Notes: generated by a model not told the origin, from the sequence alone. DNA of 64,000 bases from Trichomonas vaginalis G3 (GCF_026262505.1 NC_067205.1:21547585-21611584); one strand, 5' to 3'; positions 1 through 9,451 are shown, numbered from the stretch's first letter. Numbers and translations: made by a program.

Positions 1-171
1 AAAATAAAAAACAAACTTAAATTAACTATTAAATTTTTTATATTTTAATTTCATATTTTTAATAAAATTCCTTATATATTATAATTATTATATTAAAAAC
101 CCTTTCGAATTTTGGCGCGAAAATAAGAGTAGGTGTCACTTTTTGTCACTTTTCTAGTGACCCTTTTCGGT
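1..171 (+). mobile_element. Right end of an integrase transposon (cut by the window edge)
   Basis: These bases match the right end of the complete integrase element at 7736-9998, including the terminal inverted repeat that ends in CCCTTTTCGGT and the inner block AATTTTGGCGCGAAAATAAG. The rest of this copy lies left of the window. Confidence 0.85.
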
Positions 172-1363
172 ACGGAACAAAAAATGTGAATTCATGTTCA
201 TTTGTAATTGTAACATCTTCAATATTATGTCGAGAACTGTTGTCGATGACATAGAAGAAGTAAATATGTTCTGCATTGTTTTCGTTTGTGAATGTTCCTG
301 AGACTGTGATATTTCTATCAATTTTGTTGTGGTATGTAGACAGAGGTTCTTTGTTGACAATGAGAGATGGATTGTTGAATATATATATGAAATTAATGTT
401 TTCTTCATTTGATTTCTTAAGACTTTCATCATAACAATAAATTGTGACTTTGTGAATTCCTTCATTCAAGTATGATGGAATATCGATGTTTTTATTGAAT
501 TCATGAGATGATGTATTATAAATTGTTATTCTTTCAACAAGTCGTTCTAAACCATTGTCATCAATAATGTAATTTATTGTAACTGTTCCACTTCCATCAA
601 GATCAGTGACACTTCCTTTGATTTCAATTTGATTATTTATTCCTTTTCGAATTTGTTGATTGTTTTCTGTTGTTATAGAAATTGATGGTGTGTTGTAATT
701 GAAATCAAATTGATAATGCAAATGATTTGAGTCTTTTTGATTAGAATCAACAGCCCAAATATAAATTATATGTGTTCCTTCTGAGAATGATGATGGAATT
801 TTAACTGTGAAATCAAAATCATAATTTGTATTTATTTCATTGACTACTATTGATTGTGATGTCTTCTTAGTTGCTGTTTCACTGTCAAATTGGCAGTAAA
901 TATCAATTAGTTCATTGCCATCACGATCTGAAACAGATAAAGTAACAAAGATGTTGTAATCTGTATTCTTTGTGTATGATGACTTAGGAGCTGTTGTGAT
1001 ACTGATAATTGATGGATTATAAATGTATTCGAATGAAAGATTATATGTTTTGCTATTAAAACCATCTTTTAATAAATAAATATGAATTGTGTGATTGTTC
1101 TCTGGTAAATCATTTGGAAAAGTGATTGGTTTAGTGAAAGTTTCATCATTTGAATCGACTTGAACTTCGTATTGATTTTGAGTGTTATTATCTTCGTTGA
1201 AGTAATATTTAATGAGAGCTGTTGATTCTCCATTTGGATAACTTGCAATTCCTGATAATGTCAATGTCTGACCACTGTTCTTTATAATTTTTGTTGGATT
1301 TAAACCTAAATTAGATAGAGTAAGTTTATTTGAATATCCAACTGCAAATTCTAAAGAATTCTC
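146..1363 (-). CDS. Modular beta-sandwich-type protein, middle segment (unit 1)
   Basis: This open segment is the middle part of a protein split by two insertions. It reads in frame from the hairpin-element end at 1363 down to the integrase element, then runs a few codons into that element and stops at 146. It holds about 3.5 modules of roughly 95 residues. Each module shows an N-x-P-hydrophobic-SITT opening, a D-x-DG-x-G-x-V-TI-x-Y-x-ID core (for example DLDGSGTVTINYIID) and an EGxHxIxIYxxDExxKxS close. This pattern suggests repeated extracellular Ig- or cadherin-like beta-sandwich domains, but I do not recognise the family. No ATG belongs to the true start here: the gene begins at 2784. The frame is unbroken in this copy. 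Function is unknown; adhesion or surface coat is a guess. Confidence 0.7.
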   Translation of the reverse strand, partial: ENSLEFAVGYSNKLTLSNLGLNPTKIIKNSGQTLTLSGIASYPNGESTALIKYYFNEDNNTQNQYEVQVDSNDETFTKPITFPNDLPENNHTIHIYLLKDGFNSKTYNLSFEYIYNPSIISITTAPKSSYTKNTDYNIFVTLSVSDRDGNELIDIYCQFDSETATKKTSQSIVVNEINTNYDFDFTVKIPSSFSEGTHIIYIWAVDSNQKDSNHLHYQFDFNYNTPSISITTENNQQIRKGINNQIEIKGSVTDLDGSGTVTINYIIDDNGLERLVERITIYNTSSHEFNKNIDIPSYLNEGIHKVTIYCYDESLKKSNEENINFIYIFNNPSLIVNKEPLSTYHNKIDRNITVSGTFTNENNAEHIYFFYVIDNSSRHNIEDVTITNEHEFTFFVPYRKGSLEK

Positions 1364-2331
1364 GTAAACGAAAAAGGGGATTTGACTCCGTCAAATCCCC
1401 GCTCGCAAAAAGTGGACTTTACATGTCAAATTTTATATGCATGTAATGTCCACTTTTATGAGTTTTAGGAAGGAATTGGAAGCCATGAGTTACTGACATT
1501 TCATCAGTATCTCATAGCCTCCAATTCCTTCTTAAAATGGGAGAAACTTTGTCCGAATAGTTTAACATTCGGACAAAGTTTCTCCCATTTTAAGAAGGAA
1601 TTGGAGGGTAAGAGATATACCATATGAATGTATATCTCTTACCCTCCAATTCCTTCTAGAAAGTGTCCAAACTTTGGGTTAATTGCAAACTATTAACCCA
1701 AAGTTTGGACACTTTCAAGTGGAGATGGAAGGCTTTGGGGTATATATTAATACAATATACCTCAAAGCCTTCCATCTCCACTACAAATGGGAGAAACTTT
1801 GTCCGAATAGTTTAACATTCGGACAAAGTTTCTCCCATCTTTCAATGTAATTGCTACCTGTGAGGTACTGACTTGAAGTCAGTGCTTCACAGGTAGCAAT
1901 ATCCAAAAATTTAAAAACATTTTATCAGTTCGTTAAAGAACTAGAGCCTCCTAGGTACTGAACCAGAATCAGTGCCTAGGGGACTCTAGTGATCTATATA
2001 AATCTGAGAAACTTTGAGGAAATTGTTCGACATTTCCTCAAAGTTTCTCAGCAATTTAGCGAGGAATGTTCGTTATCGTGTAGATATTTATAATATATAC
2101 ATGATAACAAACATTCCCCGCTAAAAGATGTAAAATCTTATAAGAAATAATTGCAAAAGAATAACAAATTGCAACAAATTTTATATGAAACTGAACCTTA
2201 TGAGGTAGTGATTCAAGATCACCGCCTCATAAGATTCAGTTTCAATCTCAAGTATCTCAAAAGTAAGGCTCTATTTTTTGCCATGTAAAGTGTCACTTTA
2301 CTGTCAAACCGTTTTTATCGTTTTCGTTTAC
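1364..2331. mobile_element. Hairpin-array element, copy 1 (968 bp, 13 hairpins)
   Basis: The element is bounded by perfect 11-bp inverted ends, GTAAACGAAAA at 1364-1374 and TTTTCGTTTAC at 2321-2331. Inside are thirteen palindromes almost end to end: 1376-1400, 1407-1457, 1468-1532, 1534-1591, 1593-1657, 1659-1716, 1718-1782, 1787-1838, 1850-1900, 1940-1990, 2004-2051, 2055-2125 and 2186-2244. Stems are about 11-30 bp and loops roughly 3-20 nt. Arm mismatches are mostly transitions, giving G-T or A-C pairs. There is no convincing ORF. The element interrupts the modular protein gene between codons for Ser-Val and Glu-Asn; deleting exactly 1364-2331 rejoins the frame with no duplicated target bases. 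The family is not one I know. Confidence 0.85.
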
Positions 2332-2784
2332 AACAGAATCAATATTAGTTAATTGATTATCACTCTTAGCTTGTGCAGTTAATATGTGATCACCATAATC
2401 TAAATCGGAAATATAAATCGATACATCTGAATCAAATGTTCTAGCAATTGGATTAGTATTTTTTGTTCTTTTTAATTCTGAATCAATATAAAATTTTATC
2501 TCCACAGAATTACCTGGAGGATTATATACAGTATAATAAACAACCCAAACATTGTTTTTATCTGGAATCGTTTTCTTAGTTGGTTCTGTAAGTTCAATTC
2601 TAAATTCATCACCTGCAAGTAAATTTTTCTTATCATTTTCATATTTGTAATTATATTTTAATTTGATTTTTTTTTCATTTCTTTCAGAAAAATTATCTTT
2701 TGAATTTTCAAAATATTCATCCATATTACGAGTATTATTGTGAAATATCGATTTAGATTCACTTAATAATGTAATATTAGACAT
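2293..2784 (-). CDS. Modular beta-sandwich-type protein, N-terminal segment (unit 1)
   Basis: The ATG at 2784 opens a frame that runs to the hairpin element at 2331 and then 13 codons into it before stopping. The first 60 residues are polar and charged with many Asn and Lys. Residues about 60-150 look like the first module, ending in a DYGDHILTAQAKSDN stretch that matches the GxHxIxIY close of later modules. No signal peptide follows this ATG, so either the protein is not secreted by the classical route or the true start is further up. The ATG is directly preceded by GTAAACGAAA, the same 11-mer that forms the ends of the hairpin element. The homologous starts are at 12608 and 57517. Confidence 0.65.
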   Translation of the reverse strand: MSNITLLSESKSIFHNNTRNMDEYFENSKDNFSERNEKKIKLKYNYKYENDKKNLLAGDEFRIELTEPTKKTIPDKNNVWVVYYTVYNPPGNSVEIKFYIDSELKRTKNTNPIARTFDSDVSIYISDLDYGDHILTAQAKSDNQLTNIDSVVNENDKNGLTVK

Positions 2785-3440
2785 TTTCGTTTACGTAATT
2801 CGTTCATTTTTCTTGAGTTCGGAAATTTTGTTGTCAAAAAGATAAAACATATCATTGATATGTAGTGACATACATTTGTATTGTAAAGTTTATGTAGATT
2901 TAACAAGATTAATATGATTTCGTCAAAATTATTAAGTAAAAATTTTAAAATTTTAGTTTCTGGCGTTTGATATTCGTTCAATATCGTTAATTTATTAGTA
3001 TTGTTCGTCAGAAATTATTGTCATACTGATGAAATTTGATTTCATTCCTTCAAATTAATGAAGGTCTCCATCAAAGTTTCCGTAAAAAAACTTCATTCTG
3101 TCAAATTAAGTCTTCCAATAACAAATTATTATATATATAAGAAAGTTTGATGAATTATTATTTCTTAGGAACTCAACAATTCCTCTGTATACATTTCATT
3201 TAGTACTGTCCAAGGGTAATACTTGCTTGATTCCTCAATAAAGCAATATATTTCACTCCATGATGCATCGTTGGATATCCCCATATCTTCCAAATAGACA
3301 AGTTATATAGTTGTTATTTTATATTTTATTGTATTTATACTATTGATATTCACGCACTTGAATCAAAGCATACATAAATTGTACTTATTGATCAAAAAAA
3401 TATTTAATTATATTTAAAATGATTTAGTATTTATTAAAAA
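2785..3440. other. Intergenic spacer, unit 1
   Basis: About 650 AT-rich bases lie between the transporter stop at 3441 and the start of the modular gene. A 72-codon minus-strand frame at 2763-2981 overlaps that start in another frame and has one hydrophobic stretch; its status is doubtful. The same spacer recurs in unit 2 and in the inverted copy. I see nothing else in it. Confidence 0.5.
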
Positions 3441-4597
3441 TCAAATTATTGGAGTAGTCATAGCATCTAATTCATATTTTTCTTTCTCCTTGTTTGCCTT
3501 TAAATCTGGGAACAGAACTATTCCATAAATAATGAAGAGAATATCGAAGATTACGAAAACAATAAGCCAAATTTTGCTTCGACTATAAATATAAATTATT
3601 TGTGTTATTTCAGAACAAATTGAATATAATATTTGAGAGAAGAAAATTAAATTATCTGAAAATTGACAAATCAATGATAATCCTACACTGTTAAGACCTA
3701 AGAATAGACTTATAGTGTTACCACTTGCTACTCCATAGCTAAACATGTTTCGTTTGCCCGTGAAAGCTAAAATTGAACAAATTATCAGGAAAATCAAGGA
3801 AAAGGCGGATGAAATTATCCAATGTATTCTTAATCCAAAGAAATAAATTGAAAAAGCAATAGAAATGAGAATAATACTAATAATTATTTGAAGAATATTA
3901 TTAACTTGGATTATTTTGTAAGAAGATATGTGTTCTGGGGTTGCATTTGATATGACTATGTCAACAATGATTATTAATGGAGCTAAAATTAAGAGAATTG
4001 AATGAAAAATGTATTTTTTCTCTTTAGAAGCGTTTGATCTTGCTGTTATTTCAGGAGTTATGTTCGGAATAAACCAAATAAGTATACTTTGGATCAAAGA
4101 AATGGATGCAAAAACGTATAAAAAAATTTTTCTGTGAGATGTGTATAATGTATGGTTTCCGATATATGTTCCAAATATAATACCAACAAAATGAAGGATT
4201 CCGTATGAATCTCTTGTATTTTCTGGCGAAATATGCGAAATGTACAAAGGATTCATCAATAAATGGATATTTGCGGCTATCAATTGAAAGGCAATGACAA
4301 CAAAAGCAGCAAAAACGTTATCCTTAGATATTGAAGCTTTTGATACAAGAGCGATTGAATTTGAAATACCTGCAGCAATTAAAATAAATTTTGTTCCGAA
4401 TTTCCTGTAAGTAAATATAGAGGAAACAAGTGTGATGATGGTTATTGGTAAAACTATAGCAGCTAAAATATATTGATTCAGTGAGAGGCCTGAAAGAAAA
4501 AATTAGGAACACTCTTCCAATTTGCAATCGCACTTAATGCTGATCCAACGAATACAACTCCTACATAATATAATTGCTTATTCAATAAGATTCCCAT
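3441..4597 (-). pseudogene. MFS-type transporter A, unit 1 (one-base frameshift)
   Basis: This is the unit-1 copy of the intact transporter at 13260-14417. A single base is missing near 4503 relative to the other two copies, which breaks the frame about 30 codons after the ATG at 4597. The remaining 280-codon frame still covers most of the membrane segments. The conserved patch PLYISHISPENTRDSYG resembles the sugar-porter signature around transmembrane helices 4-5 (PxYxxExxPxxxRG), although the usual Arg-Gly is Arg-Asp here. If the missing base is a sequencing error the gene is intact. Confidence 0.75.
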
Positions 4598-4758
4598 AAT
4601 TGTCAAATTTGACAACGATACATTTTTCTGACATTGGATCCATATTGAAAAATTGAGAAAAATCTTAAAACCGCTTTAAATAGAATGTATTGTTTCATTA
4701 ATGAAAAAATTTTGATAAAAAAATCTAAAAAAATCTAATAAATTCGCTAAAAAATTGT

Positions 4759-5931
4759 TTAAATAATTGGAGTATTCAGATTGTCTGACTTTGATTTTTC
4801 TTCTTCCTGTATGTTCTTTAGTTCTGGGAACAATGTAAAGCCATATACAATTGTAAATATGCCAAAAACAATAAAAATGATGAGCCAAATCTTACTGAAG
4901 AGAAATATATGGATAGTGTCAATCAAAGACTCGCAAACAATGTTAAGAATTTGAGAAAAGAAAATAAGATTATCTGAAAATTGACAAATAAGAGAGAGGC
5001 CAACGCTGCTTAAACCCAAGTTCATACTTATATTAAAAAGATCTCCCATTATAAATCTAAATATGTTAGATTTGTTCATGAAATTTAATATTGTAACAAT
5101 TATTAAGAAAACTAATACAAAAATAGAGGAAACTATCCAATGCTTCCTTAATCCAAAGAAATAAATCGTAAATATGATTGTTATAATTGTTATCAACGTT
5201 AATACATAAAAAACAATGTTAACTATGTTAACCTGATCAACAACTGAATGATCATGTACTATTGGAGCACAGTACCTAGGTACTGCATTTAATCCAGACA
5301 AAAATGGAAGTAACGTTAATGCAGCTGTATGGAACCAAAGTTTAACGTTTCTTGGAGCTTGTAATTCTTCGGAAGTTTCGGGAGTCATGTTAGGAATGAA
5401 GATAGTAAGAATGGATTGTATGATTGAGATGGCTGCATAAACGTATGAGAAAATTTTCCAATGTGGAGATATTGCAATACGAAAACCACTTATGGATCCA
5501 ATTACTAAACCAATAAAATGGAATATTCCATATGAATTTCTTGTATTTGACATTGAAATATGAGAAATATATAATGGATTCATCAAATTACACATAATAT
5601 ATCCAACACCAATGAATGTTCCAGTAATATAAACGAGATATGAAGTGTTGGCTGCATTGAATGTCGCAATAATTAAACCAATTGCGATTAAAATACCGTT
5701 TATTATTGAATTGATTCTAGTTCCAAGTTTTTTGTACATCCAAATGGACAATACAATTGCTATTATTTCAACGAGGAATACTATTGGAAAATAGTAGTAA
5801 GTACTGTAATTTACTTCAATGATTTTGCTAGCAAGTATACTTTTCTACATTGTCGCTGCAGTATGAGTGACTACGGTGCCAAGAAATGCAACTCCGGCAT
5901 ACATAAGTTGCTTGTTGAGGATGATACCCAT
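4759..5931 (-). pseudogene. MFS-type transporter B, unit 1 (early nonsense codon)
   Basis: This is a paralogue of transporter A, lying just upstream of it on the minus strand. The best start is the ATG at 5931: the following MGIILNKQLMYAGVAFLG aligns with the start of A, and an initiator-like TCATTT lies at 5946-5941, 15 nt before it. A TAG at 5847-5845, 28 codons in, stands where A has Trp (ANWKS against ATM-stop-KS). The 330-codon frame from an internal ATG at 5751 lacks the first membrane segments. It keeps the PLYISHISMSNTRNSYG sugar-porter-like patch and about ten hydrophobic segments. The same stop is present in unit 2, so it predates the tandem duplication. Downstream initiation or read-through cannot be excluded. 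Confidence 0.75.
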
Positions 5932-6556
5932 AATAATGGCAAATGACAATCTGTCTGACAGCGGATCTCTTATGAAAAAATTGAGGCAAATCTGAATGTC
6001 AGATATGTTTTGATGTATTTAGGTAGAATCTAAATTCTTGCAAAACAAACCGTAAAATTTACAATGGGCTCATTGAATATTTTATAAGAATCGAAAATTG
6101 AGGGAATCAATAAAATTTTAAAACGAACATTGACTAACCATAAGAGGAAACACATAATATGGAAAATATTTGATTAGAAGGGTAATTTTTCCACTTCAAA
6201 TCATGTGAGTTCTTTCGATTTGATAAAATATTAATAAAAAAATATTTAAATAAATATGATTTTATAGTATAATTAATAATTTTAACATAGATAAGTGAAA
6301 ACAAACTATGTTAACAAGCTGATTTGGGATCTAAATATTAATAAAATTAAATATCATGTTGATGGATTTGATGAGGCATTGATTTAATATAGTTGATGGA
6401 TTTTTTACCTGTGAAAGAAAAAGCAAATATTTTGATAATCATAAATAAATTGAAATAAATGCAATAGAATTACATTTGATAACCATAATAAATGAGCGTA
6501 TTATTCAGATGTTTTAACATGATTTCAGCTAAATATTACAAAAAATAGCAGGGATT
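5932..6556. other. Spacer between transporter B and the modular gene, unit 1
   Basis: About 625 very AT-rich bases separate the 3' end of the modular gene from transporter B. Apart from the initiator-like TCATTT at 5946-5941 (minus strand) I see no feature. Unit 2 has the same spacer at 15752-16377. Confidence 0.5.
5941..5946 (-). promoter_or_regulatory. Initiator-like TCATTT before transporter B
   Basis: On the minus strand TCATTT matches the trichomonad initiator TCA(+1)Y(T/A). It lies about 12-15 nt before the proposed ATG at 5931, the usual spacing for these very short 5' leaders. It supports that ATG rather than the internal one at 5751. Confidence 0.45.
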
Positions 6557-7735
6557 TTATTTAGAAGATTTTGAAATAGTTAATGTTAATGCATAAATTG
6601 TTTTAGGAATCGAAAGGATGTTCTTGTGTTTGTTGTCTTTCAGACTGTTAGGAATAACAAAAAATGTTAATGGTTGATGTGATGATGTTTTATTATCATC
6701 ATCAACAACATAAAGATAAATTGAATGAAATCCACATGAAATAGAATCAATTCCAATTGATTCGGTGAATGGACGTTGATTATTATCATAAATATAAAAT
6801 GTTGTTAAATCATTAAATGTTTCTTCATCAAGTTTGTATTTGATTGTAAATGTTCCTCGCTCATCTGAATCTTGAACAAAACCATCAATATAAAGCTTCT
6901 TATTGACATCTTTGACAAATGTCTGATTATTTCTTGTTGTTATTGATAATAATGGTGAATTATAAAAATATTGAAAAGCTGATCGAAAAGGAGTAGATGT
7001 TTTATTTGATTCATCAGTTGCTGTTACTATAAGATGATGTAATGATTCAGTCAGTTCTGATGGAAATTCTAGATCAAAGGAAAATGGATGTTCATTAATA
7101 TTTAAAATTTCAATAGTTTTAGTGTCAATGATGTCGTTGTCAATGTAACATCGAATAGTGACAAGACCTGTGCCATCAAGATCTACAATCTGACCTTCAA
7201 GATGAATACTCTTGTTCAAACATCGATGATATGGACCGTTCTCGAATGTGTTGATTGTGAGTTCGGGTGAATTGTATTCATAATAAAAATAAATATGTTC
7301 TTCGTTTGATTTCTTGTTGTGTTCATCTGAGCAATAAATTGTGATACTGTGAACAGATTCTGAAAATGCTGTTGGAAATTCAACTTCGTTAGAAAATGAA
7401 ATAATACATTCTGTGTTCATGGATTCTGAATGTAATTCTGAATATGGATAATCATCAAATTTGTAAAAGATAGAGATATGACCTGTGCAGTCCGAATCTT
7501 CGATACTTCCCTCAATATTGATAAATTTGTTTGTTGTCTTGTGGAATCTGCTGAAATTATATGTTGAAACCGAAACAATTGGTGAATTGAAAACAAATTC
7601 GGATGTCTTAGTGTAGTTTGATGATGTTTTGAAGAAGCTGTCTTCAATCCAAATAAAAATTGTATGATTACTCTCTGAATCGTATTCTTCGAAGATTTCT
7701 GATGTTGGAATAAAAAATGTGAATTCATATACCAT
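6557..7735 (-). CDS. Modular beta-sandwich-type protein, C-terminal segment (unit 1/2 gene)
   Basis: This 392-codon frame is the C-terminal third of the modular protein whose start is at 12608. It holds the end of module 4 and modules 5-7, with cores such as DLDGTGLVTIRCYID and closes such as ESVHSITIYCSDEHNKKSNE. The protein ends in a short Lys/Ser-rich tail with no membrane anchor. The apparent ATG at 7735 abuts the terminal repeat of the integrase transposon, so it is fortuitous. The first residues repeat the EFTFF-V/I-P that also ends the middle segment, because the target sequence is present on both sides of the insertion. Confidence 0.7.
   Translation of the reverse strand: MVYEFTFFIPTSEIFEEYDSESNHTIFIWIEDSFFKTSSNYTKTSEFVFNSPIVSVSTYNFSRFHKTTNKFINIEGSIEDSDCTGHISIFYKFDDYPYSELHSESMNTECIISFSNEVEFPTAFSESVHSITIYCSDEHNKKSNEEHIYFYYEYNSPELTINTFENGPYHRCLNKSIHLEGQIVDLDGTGLVTIRCYIDNDIIDTKTIEILNINEHPFSFDLEFPSELTESLHHLIVTATDESNKTSTPFRSAFQYFYNSPLLSITTRNNQTFVKDVNKKLYIDGFVQDSDERGTFTIKYKLDEETFNDLTTFYIYDNNQRPFTESIGIDSISCGFHSIYLYVVDDDNKTSSHQPLTFFVIPNSLKDNKHKNILSIPKTIYALTLTISKSSK
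7707..7728 (+). repeat. 22-bp direct repeat left of the integrase element
   Basis: A 22-bp sequence here, beginning GGAATAAAAAATGTG, recurs at 10001-10022 with one mismatch, directly outside the right end of the integrase element. In coding terms it is the EFTFF-V/I-P patch of the modular protein. It could be an unusually long target duplication, or two similar module sequences joined by recombination. Confidence 0.7.
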
Positions 7736-7868
7736 ACCGAAAAGGGTCGCTAGAAAAAGTGACTTTTGGCGCCAAAATTATTTTTTAAAAAAAACTTATT
7801 TTTATTATTTAATCAATATTACACCATTACATATTATTTTTTATATCAAATCCATACTATTTTTCAGA

Positions 7869-9047
7869 ATGGAAGTTTTTGTAAACTTTTACAAAACTCA
7901 AATGGATCCATATCACTGGCATCGTACCTCCAGAAAATTAGTTGACATCGAATGGCTAAAGGAATCGGTTCAACAAATTAACTCTGGAATGAAGCTAAAG
8001 GATATTTGCAAAAAGGCCCGTTTAAATAATGGTACCTTTCGTGAAATATCCAAAACCATGTTCAAAAAGCTTGTCAGAGAAAATAATTTGGAATTAATTC
8101 CAAAAAGAGGAAGAAAACAAATAGAAATTAATCTTGATGCCTGCCAAGCTTATGCAAATTTGAAAGATTTAATGCCCGATGCAGGCATCAATAAAATTAT
8201 TCAGAAAATGAAAACAGACCTTGTCAATATTGAGAAGAATCCAGAAGAATTTCAAAAAATTCAATCAGAAATTCAAAAAAATGGAGAAATAAATTATGAG
8301 TCTGGAAACTGGCTCGATGAAGTTGACCGCACAACTTTAGTTCCAGTTGTGACTCCAATAGAAGGTACGCCTATTGAAATAAATCCATTACGCGAATCTC
8401 TTCAAACGGCAACATACATTACAAAAAATTTCGATTCTCCCTCATATAGAATGGGCAGGAAAATACACGAAGCGATTATCGCAGATACTCCCCCTCAAAA
8501 TCAAGAAAATCAGCAAAAATACATTCCTCGAAATTATCTAGCATCCAAATGTCATCAAATTTGGCATGCTGATATCCACTATTGGAGGAAACGAATAGGC
8601 AAATATTTGTTTGCGATAATAGACGACAGATCGCGAAAAATCATAGATTTTAATTTATTTACCGAAAAAACAGCTCAAAATACAACTGCAGTTCTTAAAA
8701 GAGCATTAAGTACTCTACCTCAACCACCATACGCTATTTGGACTGATAACGGCCTTGAAAATAAAAGCTCATTTCATCAACTTTTGGTTGAACGTGGAAT
8801 TGAGCATATTTTCATTCAACCGGGCAATCCACAGGCAAATGGTAAGATTGAGAGATGGTGGCCATACGTGGAAAGAAACTGCAAGTCAGAATCAGATCTT
8901 CCACGGGTCATCAGATTTTACAATAATATGCCCCATTCTTCTTTGCCTGTGAATCCTGAAACGAACGTTTACTTTACGCCGAATGAATTCGAGGCCAGTG
9001 AAATTGATGATCACTGGTATCGAAATCCAGAACAAGAACCATTCTAG
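7869..9047 (+). CDS. rve-family integrase/transposase of the hairpin transposon
   Basis: The chosen ATG at 7869 gives 392 residues; an upstream in-frame ATG at 7719 lies outside the element. Residues 1-110 form a basic helix-turn-helix-like region (SGMKLKDICKKARLNNGTF). The rve catalytic domain follows: Asp in WHADIHYW near residue 235, Asp in WTDNGLEN near 293, and Glu in QANGKIERWW near 328, a D,D34E spacing with all three acids present. A C-terminal tail of about 60 residues follows. There is no zinc-binding HHCC motif that I can see. The product should bind the element ends and insert it. A relative that differs strongly in sequence lies at 59062-59915 on the minus strand. This copy is open throughout. 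Confidence 0.88.
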   Translation: MEVFVNFYKTQMDPYHWHRTSRKLVDIEWLKESVQQINSGMKLKDICKKARLNNGTFREISKTMFKKLVRENNLELIPKRGRKQIEINLDACQAYANLKDLMPDAGINKIIQKMKTDLVNIEKNPEEFQKIQSEIQKNGEINYESGNWLDEVDRTTLVPVVTPIEGTPIEINPLRESLQTATYITKNFDSPSYRMGRKIHEAIIADTPPQNQENQQKYIPRNYLASKCHQIWHADIHYWRKRIGKYLFAIIDDRSRKIIDFNLFTEKTAQNTTAVLKRALSTLPQPPYAIWTDNGLENKSSFHQLLVERGIEHIFIQPGNPQANGKIERWWPYVERNCKSESDLPRVIRFYNNMPHSSLPVNPETNVYFTPNEFEASEIDDHWYRNPEQEPF

Positions 9048-9242
9048 ATAGTCGACGGTCAATTAAAAAACCTTAAGGAAAGCATTGACGAGTTCAGAAA
9101 ATGAAAATCTCGAGCAAGTTCAATAAATTTTCAACAAATTCTCAAATCATTACGAATAAACACTTAATATTATCGTATTTACATCTTTTTAATACAACTA
9201 TTTACTTACTGATGATTCATTGCAAATCGTAGATTTGGATGA

Positions 9243-9326
9243 TAAGTTATCTAACAAAAGTTTCCGAGCTTACCGCTTAAAACAATAGCCTACATCATAT
9301 CTACGAATACCTCGGTACTCCGAGGC
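9243..9326 (+). repeat. 84-bp direct repeat, first copy
   Basis: The segment recurs at 9368-9451 with a handful of substitutions. Both end in a small palindrome, CCTCGGTACTCCGAGG in this copy. The pair lies between the integrase stop and the hairpin array, 125 bp apart. A role in transposase binding is possible but unproved. Confidence 0.8.
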
Positions 9327-9367
9327 TACAGTTTTGCGCAGAAAGTTCAAAAAGTGACTTCGAATGC

Positions 9368-9451
9368 TAAGTTATCTAACAAAAATTTCCGAGCTTACAG
9401 TTTAAAACAATAGTCTACATCATATCTACGAATACCTCGTTACTCCGAGGT
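9368..9451 (+). repeat. 84-bp direct repeat, second copy
   Basis: Second copy of the segment at 9243-9326. The terminal palindrome is slightly decayed here (CCTCGTTACTCCGAGG). The pair is also present in the unit-2 element. Confidence 0.8.

Noticed and set aside
1376-2244. CRISPR array
   Set aside because: Units have no constant repeat separated by unique spacers; each unit is a different palindrome, and the genome looks eukaryotic.
1376-2244. Integron attC-type cassette array
   Set aside because: Hairpins lie end to end without gene cassettes, lack the attC core sites, and no tyrosine recombinase is present.
1354-2331. Spliceosomal intron (GT...AG) removing the hairpin array
   Set aside because: An in-frame GT...AG reading is possible (to the AG at the 1361-1362 region), but trichomonad introns have GTATGT and an ACTAACACACAG-type 3' signal, neither of which is here. 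Only RNA data could revive this.
2763-2981. 72-codon frame before the modular gene as a separate gene
   Set aside because: It overlaps the start of the modular gene, has odd composition, and its only support is that the region is duplicated along with everything else.
7869-9047. Integrase of a Polinton or LTR element
   Set aside because: No capsid, polymerase, protease or reverse transcriptase gene is present and the element is complete at 2.26 kb between its inverted ends.
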